DNA from: Streptomyces sp. NTH33
Lineage (GTDB): Bacteria > Actinomycetota > Actinomycetes > Streptomycetales > Streptomycetaceae
Length of the DNA: 35,837 nt
NCBI RefSeq assembly: GCF_003236365.1
Contig: NZ_POTZ01000013.1
Location: 1 to 35,837 of the forward strand
Direction of reading: 5' to 3'
Below the pieces are notes generated by a model, which had not been told where the DNA came from, made no database searches, and worked only from the letters and a program-made list of their open reading frames with translations. Shown piece by piece: positions 25,194-33,915 of this stretch. Positions within the stretch are counted from its first letter, which is position 1. The number at the start of each line of letters is the position of its first letter. The position numbers were made by a program, and so were the translations under genes.

Positions 25194-25595
25194 ATGCTCG
25201 TCCGCGACGCCATGAGCACGGTGGTCCTCACCATCGGCCCCGCACACACCCTCCGCCAGGCGGCGGCCCTGATGTCCGCGCGCCGCGTCGGCGCCGCCGT
25301 GGTCCACGACCCCGACGCCGGCGGCATCGGCATCCTCACCGAACGCGACATCCTCGACTCCGTCGGCCGGGGCCAGAGCCCGGACACCGAGCGCGCCCAT
25401 GCCCACACCACCACCGACGTGGTATTCGCCGCCCCGACGTGGACCCTGGAGGAGGCGGCCCGGACCATGACGCACGGCGGCTTCCGGCATCTGATCGTCC
25501 TGGACGGCGGCGAACCGGCGGGAATCGTCTCCGTCCGCGACATCATCCGCTGCTGGGCGCCGGCCCGGCAGCGGGCGGCGCGGGTACCGGCCTGA
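25194..25595 (+). CDS. Tandem CBS-domain protein
   Basis: 133 residues forming one Bateman module: first CBS about residues 3-60 (VRDAMSTVVLTIGPAHTLRQAAALM, ending TERDIL), second about 70-128 (TTDVVFAAPTWTLEEAARTM, ending VSVRDIIR). Such stand-alone modules bind adenine nucleotides or similar ligands. No effector domain, so a sensor role on an unknown partner is inferred. AAGGAGGTG (25175-25183) precedes the ATG by 10 bases and decides this start over the longer frame from 25146. Ends at a bidirectional hairpin shared with the catalase gene. Confidence 0.9.
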   Translation: MLVRDAMSTVVLTIGPAHTLRQAAALMSARRVGAAVVHDPDAGGIGILTERDILDSVGRGQSPDTERAHAHTTTDVVFAAPTWTLEEAARTMTHGGFRHLIVLDGGEPAGIVSVRDIIRCWAPARQRAARVPA

Positions 25596-25616
25596 CGGTC
25601 CCGGCGGACACGGCAG

Positions 25617-25646
25617 CGGGCCGGGTCCCCGAAGGAACCCGGCCCG
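25617..25646. terminator. Bidirectional terminator hairpin between the CBS gene and catalase
   Basis: Ten-base perfect stem (25617-25626 with 25637-25646) and 10-nt loop, placed between two convergent stop codons (25595 and 25678). Confidence 0.85.
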
Positions 25647-25677
25647 TCGGCCACGGCAAGCGGTCCAGTGCTGGAAA

Positions 25678-27129
25678 TCAGCCGCGCAGGGCCTGGACCG
25701 CGGCCTCCAGCCGCTTGCCGAAGTCGTCGTCCGCCTGACGGAAGTTGTTGATCGCGCGCTCGGCGATGTCGTCGCGCGAGACCTGGGAGATGGAGCCCGC
25801 CAGGTTGTTGACCAGGCGCTCCTTCTCCTCCTCCGTCATCAGGCGGTAGAGGTTGCCGGCCTGGACGAAGTCGTTGTCCTCGGCGTGGACCGGCGCCTCG
25901 TGGTCGCCGGTGACGCCGGTGACCGGGACGGGCTGCCACAGCGGCTGGTTCGTCTGGAACGGTCCGCCGAAGCTGTTGGGCTCGTAGTTCTTCGCGCCCT
26001 TGTGGCGGCCGTCGTACAGGTAGCCGTCACGGGAGTGGGTGCGCGCCTCGGTGGCGTGCGGGCGGTTCACCGGCAGGTGGTCGGCGTTGATGCCGACGCG
26101 GTAGCGGTGGGCGTCGCCGTAGGCGAAGAGGCGACCCTGGAGCATCTTGTCCGGGGACGGGCCGATGCCGGGCACGAAGTGCGCCGGGGAGAAGATCGAC
26201 TGTTCGACCTCGGCGAAGACGTTCTCCGGGTTGCGGTTGAGCTCCAGCTTGCCGATCTCGATGCGCGGGTAGTCGGCGTGCGGCCAGACCTTGGTCAGGT
26301 CGAACGGGTTGAAGCGGTAGGTCGCCGCCTCGGCCACCGGCATCACCTGGACGTAGACGGTCCAGGACGGGAACTCGCCGCGCTCGATCGCCTCGCGCAG
26401 GTCGCGCTGGTGGGAGTCGGGGTCCTTGCCCGCGAGGACCCCGGCCTCCTCGGCGGTCAGGCACTTGATGCCCTGGTCGGTCTTGAAGTGGTACTTGACC
26501 CAGAAGGCCTCGCCGGCCTCGTTGCTCCACTGGAAGGTGTGCGAGCCGAAGCCGTCCATGTGGCGGTACGACGCCGGGATGCCGCGGTCACCGAACAGCC
26601 AGGTCACCTGGTGCGTGGACTCCGGCGACAGGCCCCAGAAGTCCCAGACGTTGTCCGCCTCCTGGCTGCCCGTGTACGGGTCGCGCTTCTGGGTGTGGAT
26701 GAAGTCGGGGAACTTGATCGCGTCCTTGATGAAGAACACGGGGGTGTTGTTGCCGACGAGGTCGTAGTTGCCCTCTTCGGTGTAGAACTTCAGCGCGAAG
26801 CCGCGGGGATCGCGGACGGCGTCCGCGGCGCCCAGGTTGCCGGCCACGGTCGAGAAGCGGAGGAAGACCTCGGTCTGCTTGCCGACCTCGGAGAGGAACT
26901 TCGCACGCGTGTACTTCGTGAGGTCGGCGGTGACCGTGAAGGTGCCGTAGGCACCGGCGCCACGGGCGTGCACCACGCGCTCCGGGATGCGCTCACGGTT
27001 GAAGTGGGCGAGCTTCTCCAGGAGGAGCTGGTCCTGGACGAGCACCGGGCCGCCGACTCCCGCGGTCTCGCTGTTCTGGTTGTCGGCCACCGGAGCACCG
27101 GCTTCCGTCGTGAGCGGCGCCTGCGTCAC
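25678..27129 (-). CDS. catA: Monofunctional heme catalase
   Basis: 483-residue clade 3 catalase that disproportionates hydrogen peroxide. The distal His lies in [20 protein letters not shown], quoted here by its core RIPERVVHA; the substrate Asn region is [14 protein letters not shown]; the proximal heme-ligand motif is [14 protein letters not shown] with Tyr as the iron ligand. The GTG at 27127-27129 follows AGGAGGcgac. It is divergent from a PerR/CatR-type regulator with an operator-like palindrome over its promoter, so peroxide derepression is expected. Resembles the major vegetative catalase CatA of S. coelicolor; other Streptomyces catalases cannot be ruled out. Confidence 0.95.
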   Translation of the reverse strand: MTQAPLTTEAGAPVADNQNSETAGVGGPVLVQDQLLLEKLAHFNRERIPERVVHARGAGAYGTFTVTADLTKYTRAKFLSEVGKQTEVFLRFSTVAGNLGAADAVRDPRGFALKFYTEEGNYDLVGNNTPVFFIKDAIKFPDFIHTQKRDPYTGSQEADNVWDFWGLSPESTHQVTWLFGDRGIPASYRHMDGFGSHTFQWSNEAGEAFWVKYHFKTDQGIKCLTAEEAGVLAGKDPDSHQRDLREAIERGEFPSWTVYVQVMPVAEAATYRFNPFDLTKVWPHADYPRIEIGKLELNRNPENVFAEVEQSIFSPAHFVPGIGPSPDKMLQGRLFAYGDAHRYRVGINADHLPVNRPHATEARTHSRDGYLYDGRHKGAKNYEPNSFGGPFQTNQPLWQPVPVTGVTGDHEAPVHAEDNDFVQAGNLYRLMTEEEKERLVNNLAGSISQVSRDDIAERAINNFRQADDDFGKRLEAAVQALRG

Positions 27130-27184
27130 GTCGCCTCCTGGGTCGCATTCGTCTGGTCACATCTCTTGGTCAAAGCCGAGATCG

Positions 27185-27212
27185 ATCCTACATTGGACAA
27201 TTTCTAAGTCAA
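27185..27212 (-). promoter_or_regulatory. catA promoter overlapped by a CatR/PerR-like operator
   Basis: On the minus strand TTGACT (27212-27207), a 16-bp spacer and TAGGAT (27190-27185) form a strong promoter. The span 27193-27212 is an AT-rich imperfect palindrome (TTG...CAA ends) of Fur/PerR-box character across the spacer. It contrasts sharply with the GC-rich surroundings. Confidence 0.8.
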
Positions 27213-27258
27213 GCAAGACTCCAAAGTCACACCCGTTCGGAAACTGTCCCTCTGCTGT

Positions 27259-27271
27259 TAGGCTGGTCTGT
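27259..27271 (+). promoter_or_regulatory. Leaderless promoter -10 of the CatR-type gene
   Basis: TAGGCT (27259-27264) is followed by exactly seven bases and then the ATG at 27272; no Shine-Dalgarno is present. A leaderless mRNA is predicted. Confidence 0.6.
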
Positions 27272-27688
27272 ATGAGTGACCTACTGGAACGGCTGCGCGG
27301 ACGCGGATGGCGCATGACCGCGCAGCGACGCGTCGTGGCCGAGGTGCTCGACGGCGAACACGTCCATCTGACCGCCGACGAGGTCCACGCACGGGCCGTC
27401 GCGAAGCTGCCCGAGATCTCCCGGGCGACCGTCTACAACACGCTGGGCGAGCTGGTCTCCCTCGGTGAGGTCCTCGAGGTGGCCACCGACAAGCGCGCCA
27501 AGCGGTACGACCCCAACGCGCACCGGCCGCACCACCACCTGGTCTGCGCCGGCTGCGGCACGATCCGTGACGTCCACCCGAGCGGCGACCCGCTGACCGA
27601 CCTGCCCGACTCGGAGCGCTTCGGCTTCAAGGTCTCGGACGTCGAGGTGACGTACCGCGGTCTGTGTCCGAACTGCGCGGCGGCCTGA
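27272..27688 (+). CDS. catR: Fur-family peroxide-responsive repressor (CatR/PerR type)
   Basis: 138 residues. Winged helix in residues about 1-75 (EISRATVYNTLGELVSLGEV). Structural zinc cysteines C92-x2-C95 and C132-x2-C135 are present. Regulatory metal ligands align with B. subtilis PerR: H39, D80, H87, H89 and D100; the Asp at the PerR D104 position (GTIRD) favours peroxide-sensing over classic Fur. Divergent from catalase with 142 bases between; it probably represses catA and itself. In S. coelicolor the H2O2-sensitive repressor of catA is CatR. The leaderless ATG start is described separately. Confidence 0.92.
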   Translation: MSDLLERLRGRGWRMTAQRRVVAEVLDGEHVHLTADEVHARAVAKLPEISRATVYNTLGELVSLGEVLEVATDKRAKRYDPNAHRPHHHLVCAGCGTIRDVHPSGDPLTDLPDSERFGFKVSDVEVTYRGLCPNCAAA

Positions 27689-27706
27689 CCGCGCCGACCT
27701 TCCAGG

Positions 27707-27740
27707 AGACCCCGGCGCCGACGAGGTGCCGGGGTCTTTT
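27707..27740 (+). terminator. Intrinsic terminator of the CatR-type gene
   Basis: Stem 27707-27716 with 27728-27737 (AGACCCCGGC/GCCGGGGTCT, perfect) followed by TTT, a rare T-tailed example in this GC-rich window, 19 bases after the stop. Confidence 0.9.
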
Positions 27741-27772
27741 CGCAGGTGTTGTGCGCGACTGCGCCGGAAACA

Positions 27773-27810
27773 CCGAGGGCCGGAATCCTTGATCGGATTC
27801 CGGCCCTCGG
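27773..27810. terminator. 16-bp perfect hairpin next to the tRNA 3' end
   Basis: Arms 27773-27788 and 27795-27810 are perfectly complementary with a 6-nt loop (TTGATC). It lies 7 bases beyond the tRNA 3' end on the minus strand, so it is the likely tRNA terminator, and acts as a second barrier after the CatR-type gene. Confidence 0.9.
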
Positions 27811-27816
27811 CTTCAG

Positions 27817-27890
27817 TAGCGGGGACAGGATTTGAACCTGCGACCTCTGGGTTATGAGCCCAGCGAGCTACCGAGCTGCTCCACCCCGCG
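27817..27890 (-). tRNA. Initiator tRNA-fMet (CAT)
   Basis: 74 nt on the minus strand folding as a full cloverleaf: acceptor CGCGGGG with CCCCGC, D arm GAGCAGCTCGGTAGCTC, anticodon arm CTGGG-CTCATAA-CCCAG and T arm with GGTTCAAATCC. Two initiator hallmarks are visible: three consecutive G-C pairs at the base of the anticodon stem, and no Watson-Crick pair at position 1-72 (C opposite T). CCA is not encoded. It charges methionine for formylation, the substrate later handled by deformylase. Confidence 0.95.
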
Positions 27891-27960
27891 TCGTTGAGTG
27901 CAACAGTACGTGAACGACGAGGAGAGAAGCAAATCGCTTCCGGTGGCGTGTGCCGAGGCG

Positions 27961-28056
27961 TGCGTCACACTCCGCACGTCACACCCCGCACGTCACATCC
28001 CGTGCGCCACCTCCCGCGCGCCGCATTCCGTACGCCATGCCCCGCACGTCACGCCG
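27961..28056. repeat. 14-bp degenerate tandem repeat at the 3' end of the Sel1 gene
   Basis: Six full units and a partial seventh with strict 14-base period, e.g. TGCGTCACACTCCG, CACGTCACACCCCG, CACGTCACATCCCG; later units diverge (TGCGCCACCTCCCG, CGCGCCGCATTCCG, TACGCCATGCCCCG). The stop codon of the Sel1 gene (28049-28051) lies in the last unit, so the array begins where the coding sequence ends. Confidence 0.85.
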
Positions 28057-29923
28057 ACAGCTCCTCGCGCAGTGCGTCCCGCAGCCGCGCCGCCCGCTCG
28101 GCGACCGGTGTCGGCCCCAGCTCCACGGCCCGGTCGGCCCACCGCTGGCCCTCGGACAGCTCGCCCCGGCGCGCGTAGACCAGGGCGAGCCGGAGCGCCG
28201 CCCGTCCGTGCCCGGCGTCGGCGGCCCGTGTCCACCACAGGGCGGCCTCCGGCTCGCTGCCCTCCCGAGCGAGCAGCAGCCCCAGGTTGAACGCGCCGTT
28301 GCGGGAACCGGCCTCCGCCGCCGCCCGGTACCAGCGCGCCGCCTCGACCACGTCCCCGCGGGCCGCGGCCAGCATCCCGACCCGCACCTGTGCGCGCCGG
28401 TGCCCCTGCGAGGCCGCCCGCTCGTACCACTCCTCGCACTCGGTCTTCTCGTGGACCGCCGGCTCGCCGAGCTCGTGCGCGGGCGCCGGCGGCCGCCGGG
28501 CGTCGAGCAGGGTGGCCAGCCGGTACGCGGCCTCCGCGCTGCCGCCGCCGGCCGCCCACCGCAGGTGCCGCTCGGCCTCCCGCTCGTCCCCCGCGCGCAG
28601 CCGGGCGATGCCCACCTGCAGCGCCGCCTCCGTGTGCCCGGCCGCCGCCGCCCGCTCGTACCAGCGCAGGGCCTCGGGCTCCAGCTCCCGCCCGGCGTAG
28701 AGGATCCCCAGGTTGAACGCGGCGTCGACGCTGCCGGCCTCGGCCGCCTTGGAGAACCACGGCTCGGCGCCCCCGGTGTCCCCGACCTGCAGCAGCAGCA
28801 CGGCCAGCGCGTTCGCCGCCTCCCGGTGTCCGGCGTAGGCCGCGCGCCGGTACCACTGCTCGGCCTGCGCGGTCCGGCCCTGCTCGGCGCAGAGCAGCCC
28901 GAGGTTGTAGGCGCCGTTGATGTCGCCCGCGTCCATCGCGGCCCGGTACCACCGCTCGGCGGTCTGCGTCTCGCCGCGCTCGGCGTGCAGCGCGCCCAGC
29001 GCGTTCGCCGCGTTGCCGTCGCCGTCCTGCGCGGCCCGCAGCCACCACACGGCGGCGCTCTCGGTGTCGCCGGCGTCCCGCAGCAGGAACCCGAGCGCGC
29101 AGGCGGCCCGCGTCTCGCCGTCCTTGGCGGAGGTCAGGTACCAGCGGCCGGCCTCCTTGAGCTCGCCGCGCCTCTCCAGGATCGCGCCGAGGTGCAGCGC
29201 GGCCCGGCGGTGCCCGCGCGCGGCGGACTGCCGGTACCACTGCTCGGCCTCCGCCATGAGGTCGGCACCGTCGCCGCCGGCGGACTCCCGCGCGGCCCGC
29301 CGGTCCAGCGCCCGTGCCAGCCGGTACTCGGCCTCCCGGTGGCCCCGCTCGGCGGCGGCCCGCATCCAGCGCTCGGCCCCGGCCTCCCCGCGGTGCTCCA
29401 GCAGGTCGGCGAGCGCGTAGGCGCCCAGGACGTGCCCCTGCTCGGCGGACTGGCGCAGCCAGTACTCGGCGGCGGGCTCGTCGCCGCGCTCGCGGTGGTG
29501 GCGCCCGAGCGCGTGCGCGGCCGCCGCGGATCCGGCGACGGCGGCGATCCGCCACCATCCGGCGGCCTCGTCGGCGTATCCGCGCTGGTAGAGGAGGACT
29601 CCCAGGTTGTTGGCGGCGGCGCGGTCACCGGCCGCGGTGGCGGCCCGCAGATGGGGTTCGGCTCCGTCGAGATCGCCGCGGCGCAGCAGCATGGCCCCGA
29701 GGACGCTCATGGCCTCGACGTCCCCCGACTCCGCGGCGAGACGGCGGCGCGCCAGCTCCGCGAGCTCGTCGGCGGCCGCCCCGGTCTCGTCCCGGGTCTC
29801 GTCCCGGTCGTCGCTTCCGGTCCCCTCAGGTCCGGTCCCCTCGGATCCGGTCTCCTCAAGGTCGGAAGCCCGTACAAATCGCCCCGTCTCGAACAGAGTT
29901 GCCTTGTCCCCCATAACGTCCAT
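28049..29923 (-). CDS. Sel1-like/TPR repeat protein
   Basis: 624 residues. After an acidic, low-complexity N-terminus (about residues 20-50), the protein consists almost wholly of about a dozen 36-residue Sel1-like helical repeats, each with the pattern A-x-x-x-LG-x-L-x-x-x-x-G-x-x-x-x-A-x-x-W-Y/W-x-x-A-A-x-x-G (for example AAYNLGLL-type and EQWYRRAAYAGH segments). These are alpha-alpha superhelical adaptor domains. No signal peptide or membrane helix, so cytoplasmic. The ATG at 29921-29923 has AGGTGG 7 bases upstream. Partners are unknown. Followed by a 14-bp tandem repeat. Confidence 0.92.
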   Translation of the reverse strand: MDVMGDKATLFETGRFVRASDLEETGSEGTGPEGTGSDDRDETRDETGAAADELAELARRRLAAESGDVEAMSVLGAMLLRRGDLDGAEPHLRAATAAGDRAAANNLGVLLYQRGYADEAAGWWRIAAVAGSAAAAHALGRHHRERGDEPAAEYWLRQSAEQGHVLGAYALADLLEHRGEAGAERWMRAAAERGHREAEYRLARALDRRAARESAGGDGADLMAEAEQWYRQSAARGHRRAALHLGAILERRGELKEAGRWYLTSAKDGETRAACALGFLLRDAGDTESAAVWWLRAAQDGDGNAANALGALHAERGETQTAERWYRAAMDAGDINGAYNLGLLCAEQGRTAQAEQWYRRAAYAGHREAANALAVLLLQVGDTGGAEPWFSKAAEAGSVDAAFNLGILYAGRELEPEALRWYERAAAAGHTEAALQVGIARLRAGDEREAERHLRWAAGGGSAEAAYRLATLLDARRPPAPAHELGEPAVHEKTECEEWYERAASQGHRRAQVRVGMLAAARGDVVEAARWYRAAAEAGSRNGAFNLGLLLAREGSEPEAALWWTRAADAGHGRAALRLALVYARRGELSEGQRWADRAVELGPTPVAERAARLRDALREELSA

Positions 29924-30086
29924 CGTCGCACCACCTGCAACCTGGGTACACCTGGTATACCGCAGCCAGTGAGGTCACTTCAGCGTTTTGTCGACATGCC
30001 CACAGAGAGACAAGTCAAACACAGATCGCCCAACTCCCCACGGTGGCACGGCCGCAGGGCACGTCGGCACATGCGTTCGTACACCG

Positions 30087-30125
30087 CGAAGGGCCCGGGT
30101 CCGTGGCACGGACCCGGGCCCTTCG
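30087..30125. terminator. 18-bp perfect terminator hairpin after the UPF0182 gene
   Basis: Arms 30087-30104 and 30108-30125 are perfectly complementary, loop GGC, starting 16 bases past the UPF0182 stop on the minus strand. It is the strongest hairpin in the window. Confidence 0.9.
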
Positions 30126-30140
30126 GCTCGGTCGGAGCGA

Positions 30141-33125
30141 TCAGCCGCTGGTGGGACTGCCGCTGGGACTGGCACTCGGACTCCGGTCCGGCGTCGGCTT
30201 GTTGTCGCCGCTGTCGGCGTTCTTGCCGCTACCGCCGGCCTTCTCCGCCTGCGCCTGCGCGTCCTCAGCCCGCTGCAGCGCGTCCTGAAGGTCCTTCTGG
30301 GACTGGCCGTACGCCTGCCAGTCGCCCTTCTTCAGGGCGGCCTGACCGTCGTCGAAGGCCTTCTGGGCGTCCTTCAGCGCCTGCTGGACCGTCGGGTTGC
30401 CACTCGACGGCGGCGGGGTCTCGCCGGTCCCGGTGTCCGAGGGCGGCGGGGGCGCCGAGCCCGACGCACCGAAGACCTTGTCGAGGGCTTCGCCGAGGGT
30501 GTTCTCGAACGCGGTGACGCCGTCGTAGGTCACCAGCACCTTCCGCATCAGCGGGTACTTGAGCTCACCACCGCGCACGTAGACCGGCTCCACGTAGAGC
30601 AGTCCGCCGTCCAGCGGGACGGTCAGCAGGTTGCCGTACTCGAGCTCCGAGTCACCGCCCCTGATGAGCCGGACGAACTCGGCGATGTTCTGCTGCGAGT
30701 TCGAGTTGAACTGGCTCTGCACCTGCTTGGGACCGCCGACCGTGGTGCTCGTCGGCAGCTTCAGGAGCCTGATCTGGCCGTAGCCGGGCGTGCCCGCCTC
30801 GGCGTCGACCGCCATGAAGGCGCTCAGGTTGTCCCGGCCCGTCGGCGTGAACGTCGTCGTCAGCGAGAACGCCTGGGAGGCCTGGTCGGGCATCTTCATG
30901 GTCAGGTAGTACGGCGGCACCGCGTTGCCCGACTTGTTGGTCGGGTCGTCCGGCACCTGCCACACCTCGCTGCCGCTGAGGAAGGTCTGCGCGTCCTGCA
31001 CGTGGTAGCGGGTGAGCAGTTCGCGCTGGACCTTGAACAGGTCCTGCGGGTACCGCAGGTGGTCCATCAGCGCCGGCGAGATGTCCTTCTTGGACTCGAC
31101 CGTGCCGGGGAACGCCTTCATCCAGGTCTTCAGGACCGGGTCCTCGGTGTCCCACTGGTACAGCTTGACCTCGCCGCTGTAGGCGTCGACGGTCGCCTTC
31201 ACCGAGTTGCGGATGTAGTTGACCTGGTTCTGCTGGGCCACCACCGCGCGCTGGTTGTTGTTGTACGTCAGCGAGTCGGCTGTGGTGTCGCCCAGGGTCG
31301 TACGGGAGGCGTACGGGTAGCCGTTCGTCGTCGTGTAGGCGTCGACGATCCACTGGATGCGGCCCTCGACCACCGCCGGGTAGGCGTCGCCGTCGATGGT
31401 CAGCCAGGGCGCCACCGCCTCGACGCGCTCCTTGGGCGTGCGGTTGTACAGGATCCGCGAGCCGTCGCCGATCGCGCCGGAGTAGAGGATCTGCGGCTCG
31501 CCGAACGCCACCGCGTACGCGGCCCGGTTGACCGGGTTGGAGAGGCTGACGCCGCTGTCGCCCCGGTAGCTGGTGGTCTTCTCACCGCTGTCGTCGGAGT
31601 AGTCGACCTCCTTCTGGGGGCCGCCGACGATCGAGTACGTGGTGGTCTTCTCGCCGTAGTAGACCCGCTGTTCGTACTCCCCCAGATGGCCGGTGGAGGG
31701 CAGGTCGGACTCGGTGAAGGACGGCTGGCCGTTGCCGTCGGCCTCGGTGCCCTTGGCCGCGACGACGCCGTAGCCGTGGGTGTAGCGGAAGTGGTTGTTG
31801 ATCCAGTTCTTCTTCGGGATGCCGTCGAGGTTCAGCTCGCGCAGACCGATGACCGTGTCCTGGACCTTGCCGTCCTTGTCCTTGTAGCGGTCGACGTCCA
31901 GGTTGGTCGGGAATCCGTAGAAGTTACGGATCTGCTGGAGCTGCTGGAAGGTCGGCGAGACGACGTTCGGGTCCAGTATGCGGATGCTCGCCGCCTTCTC
32001 GACCTCGTCACGCAGCTTCGTCTTGTCCGCGGTCTGGCTCTTGCCCGCGTACTCGGACACCTTGGTGTCGTCGATGCCGTACGCCTCACGCGTCGCCTTG
32101 ATGTTCTTCGCGACGTACGGCGCTTCCTTGGCCTGCTCGTTGGGCTGGACCTGGAACTTCTGCACGATCGCCGGGTACAGGCCGCCGATGAGGACGGCCG
32201 AGAACACCATCAGGCCGAAGCCGATGACCGGCAGCTGCCAGGTGCGCCGCCACAGGGTGGCGAAGAACAGCAGCGCGCAGATGACCGCGATGCAGAACAG
32301 GATCGTCTTGGCCGGCAGATAGGCGTGGGCGTCGACGTACCTCAGGCCCGTCCAGTCGCTGGTCGCCTTGAAGTCGCTGGACTTCACCGCCAGTCCGTAC
32401 CGGTCCAGCCAGTACGCCACCGCCTTCAGCGCCACGAAGACGCCGAGGAGCACCGACAGGTGCCCGGTCGCCGCGGCCGTGGCACGCGCGCCGGGGCTGG
32501 TGACGCGCAGCCCGCCGTACAGGTAGTGGGTGAGCGCCGCGGCGATCAGGGACAGGATCGTGGCGGCGAAGCCGAAGCCCAGCAGGAACCGGTACCAGGG
32601 CAGGTCGAAGGCGTAGAAGGCGACGTCCAGGTTGAACTGCGGGTCCCGCGTGCCGAACGGCACGCCGTTGACCCACATCAGCCAGGTCCGCCACTGGCTC
32701 GCGGCGGAGGCGCCGGCGATCAGCCCGACCAGCGCCGTGATGCCGAGCAGCAGCCACTTCTTGTACGGCGCGATGCCCATCCGGTAGCGGTCCAGGCTCT
32801 GCTGCTCCATCGACATGGCGCTCAGTGGCGGCCGCAGCCGGTGCGCGAGCCAGATGTTGACTCCGACCGCGCCCGCCATCAGCAGGCCGAAGACGAAGAA
32901 CAGGCCGATCTTGGTCCACAGGGTGGTGGTGAACACGGACGAGTAGTGCACCGACCGGTACCACAGCCAGTCCGTCCAGAAGCCCGCGAACATGGCGAAC
33001 GCCATGCCGAGGGCGGCGAGGACGCCCAGTGTCATGAGCAGGGTCCTGGCGCGCCGGGACGGGCGGCCCACTCTGATCCGCGGCCCTGTCGGGCCTCCGC
33101 CGCGGTCCGGCATCTGGAAAGCCAA
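30141..33125 (-). CDS. UPF0182 family large membrane protein
   Basis: 994 residues. Seven transmembrane helices occupy about residues 28-335 (for example [34 protein letters not shown] and [19 protein letters not shown]), followed by a conserved extracytoplasmic region of about 550 residues, then a low-complexity acidic/Ser-Pro tail with a short coiled-coil-like Gln/Asp-rich part ([19 protein letters not shown]). This is COG1615/UPF0182, function unknown. The start used is TTG at 33123-33125 (homologues begin [14 protein letters not shown] lies 7 bases upstream); an ATG four codons in lacks a ribosome site. Divergent from the PPA1309-type gene. Confidence 0.93.
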   Translation of the reverse strand: MAFQMPDRGGGPTGPRIRVGRPSRRARTLLMTLGVLAALGMAFAMFAGFWTDWLWYRSVHYSSVFTTTLWTKIGLFFVFGLLMAGAVGVNIWLAHRLRPPLSAMSMEQQSLDRYRMGIAPYKKWLLLGITALVGLIAGASAASQWRTWLMWVNGVPFGTRDPQFNLDVAFYAFDLPWYRFLLGFGFAATILSLIAAALTHYLYGGLRVTSPGARATAAATGHLSVLLGVFVALKAVAYWLDRYGLAVKSSDFKATSDWTGLRYVDAHAYLPAKTILFCIAVICALLFFATLWRRTWQLPVIGFGLMVFSAVLIGGLYPAIVQKFQVQPNEQAKEAPYVAKNIKATREAYGIDDTKVSEYAGKSQTADKTKLRDEVEKAASIRILDPNVVSPTFQQLQQIRNFYGFPTNLDVDRYKDKDGKVQDTVIGLRELNLDGIPKKNWINNHFRYTHGYGVVAAKGTEADGNGQPSFTESDLPSTGHLGEYEQRVYYGEKTTTYSIVGGPQKEVDYSDDSGEKTTSYRGDSGVSLSNPVNRAAYAVAFGEPQILYSGAIGDGSRILYNRTPKERVEAVAPWLTIDGDAYPAVVEGRIQWIVDAYTTTNGYPYASRTTLGDTTADSLTYNNNQRAVVAQQNQVNYIRNSVKATVDAYSGEVKLYQWDTEDPVLKTWMKAFPGTVESKKDISPALMDHLRYPQDLFKVQRELLTRYHVQDAQTFLSGSEVWQVPDDPTNKSGNAVPPYYLTMKMPDQASQAFSLTTTFTPTGRDNLSAFMAVDAEAGTPGYGQIRLLKLPTSTTVGGPKQVQSQFNSNSQQNIAEFVRLIRGGDSELEYGNLLTVPLDGGLLYVEPVYVRGGELKYPLMRKVLVTYDGVTAFENTLGEALDKVFGASGSAPPPPSDTGTGETPPPSSGNPTVQQALKDAQKAFDDGQAALKKGDWQAYGQSQKDLQDALQRAEDAQAQAEKAGGSGKNADSGDNKPTPDRSPSASPSGSPTSG

Positions 33126-33306
33126 GGGTGTGCACCTCGAAGTTCGCTGTTGGTTGGGTCTCGTTGTCAGTCGGGTCTCGTTGCGTCAGGTCCCGTGTCC
33201 ATGGACCGTACGGTGCGCCCCCGTCTCCGTGGGCCCACACTTATGCAACTTACTCACCGTTTACTCAGTTCCCGATTCCGGCCGGGAACGAGGCAGGATT
33301 GTGACC

Positions 33307-33849
33307 ATGTCCAACACTCCCATGGCAGCGAGCCCGCTCACCCGGGCCGTACTCGAGATCGACGAGTACGCCTCCGGCCTCGGCTGGGACCAGCCCGCTC
33401 GCCTCTTCGCCCTCGTAGACACCGCACGGCTGCGGGCCCAGGAACCCGCCCTCGCGGCCCAGCTCGGACTGGAGGACGAGCAGGAGACCTCCGGTCTCAC
33501 CCCGATCGAGCAGGACGAGATTCCGGCGAACCGGCCGCTCGACGAGTTCCTGGGCACGATCGCCTGGCCCGACGCGGTGACCGGCTGCGCGCTGACCGTG
33601 GAGCGTCTGATGCTGCCGCCGTCCGCCGAGGCGCAGGTCCCCGAGGGGCTGGACCAGGCGAAGCTGGCGAAGTGGGTGGCGGGCCACCCCGAGCGCCAGG
33701 AGGTCCGCATGACGGTGGCGGTTCTGCGCGACGGCACCCGGGAGTCGGCCCTGCGGCTGCGCGAGAAGGACTCCGCGACGGAGGTCCTCACGGGCGCGGA
33801 CCTGGTGCCGGGGCTGGCGGAGGCGCTGGCGGCGACGTTCGAGGACTGA
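33307..33849 (+). CDS. PPA1309-family protein of unknown function
   Basis: 180 residues, acidic, soluble, no signal peptide. Begins MSNTPMAASPLTRAVLEIDEYA and includes GWDQPARLFALVDT, ALTVERLMLPP and the C-terminal VRMTVAVLRDGTRESALRLRE. This fold occurs next to UPF0182 genes in actinobacteria (recalled, not checked). The ATG at 33307 is preceded by GAGGCAGG; an in-frame GTG two codons upstream is an alternative. Divergent from UPF0182 (181-base region between, with an AT-rich stretch at about 33240-33280) and convergent with the PDZ-Lon gene. Confidence 0.8.
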   Translation: MSNTPMAASPLTRAVLEIDEYASGLGWDQPARLFALVDTARLRAQEPALAAQLGLEDEQETSGLTPIEQDEIPANRPLDEFLGTIAWPDAVTGCALTVERLMLPPSAEAQVPEGLDQAKLAKWVAGHPERQEVRMTVAVLRDGTRESALRLREKDSATEVLTGADLVPGLAEALAATFED

Positions 33850-33915
33850 CGACGCTCGAGGGCTGACGGTGCTCGAGGGGCTGGGGTCGTCCGCCGCCTC
33901 GAAGAGCGCCGCCCG

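Noticed and set aside
27961-28056. Possible CRISPR array
   Set aside because: The units are contiguous 14-mers with no unique spacers, and no cas genes are present.
27950-30517. An 855-codon plus-strand open frame opposite the Sel1-repeat gene
   Set aside because: Same GC-driven shadow; composition is Pro/Arg/Leu-rich and it runs through a tRNA-proximal repeat and a terminator.
29988-33866. A 1292-codon plus-strand open frame opposite the UPF0182 gene
   Set aside because: It is antisense to a clearly conserved coding gene, is Arg/Val/Leu/Gly-rich without any domain, and arises from the GC-rich third positions; the minus-strand gene explains the region.
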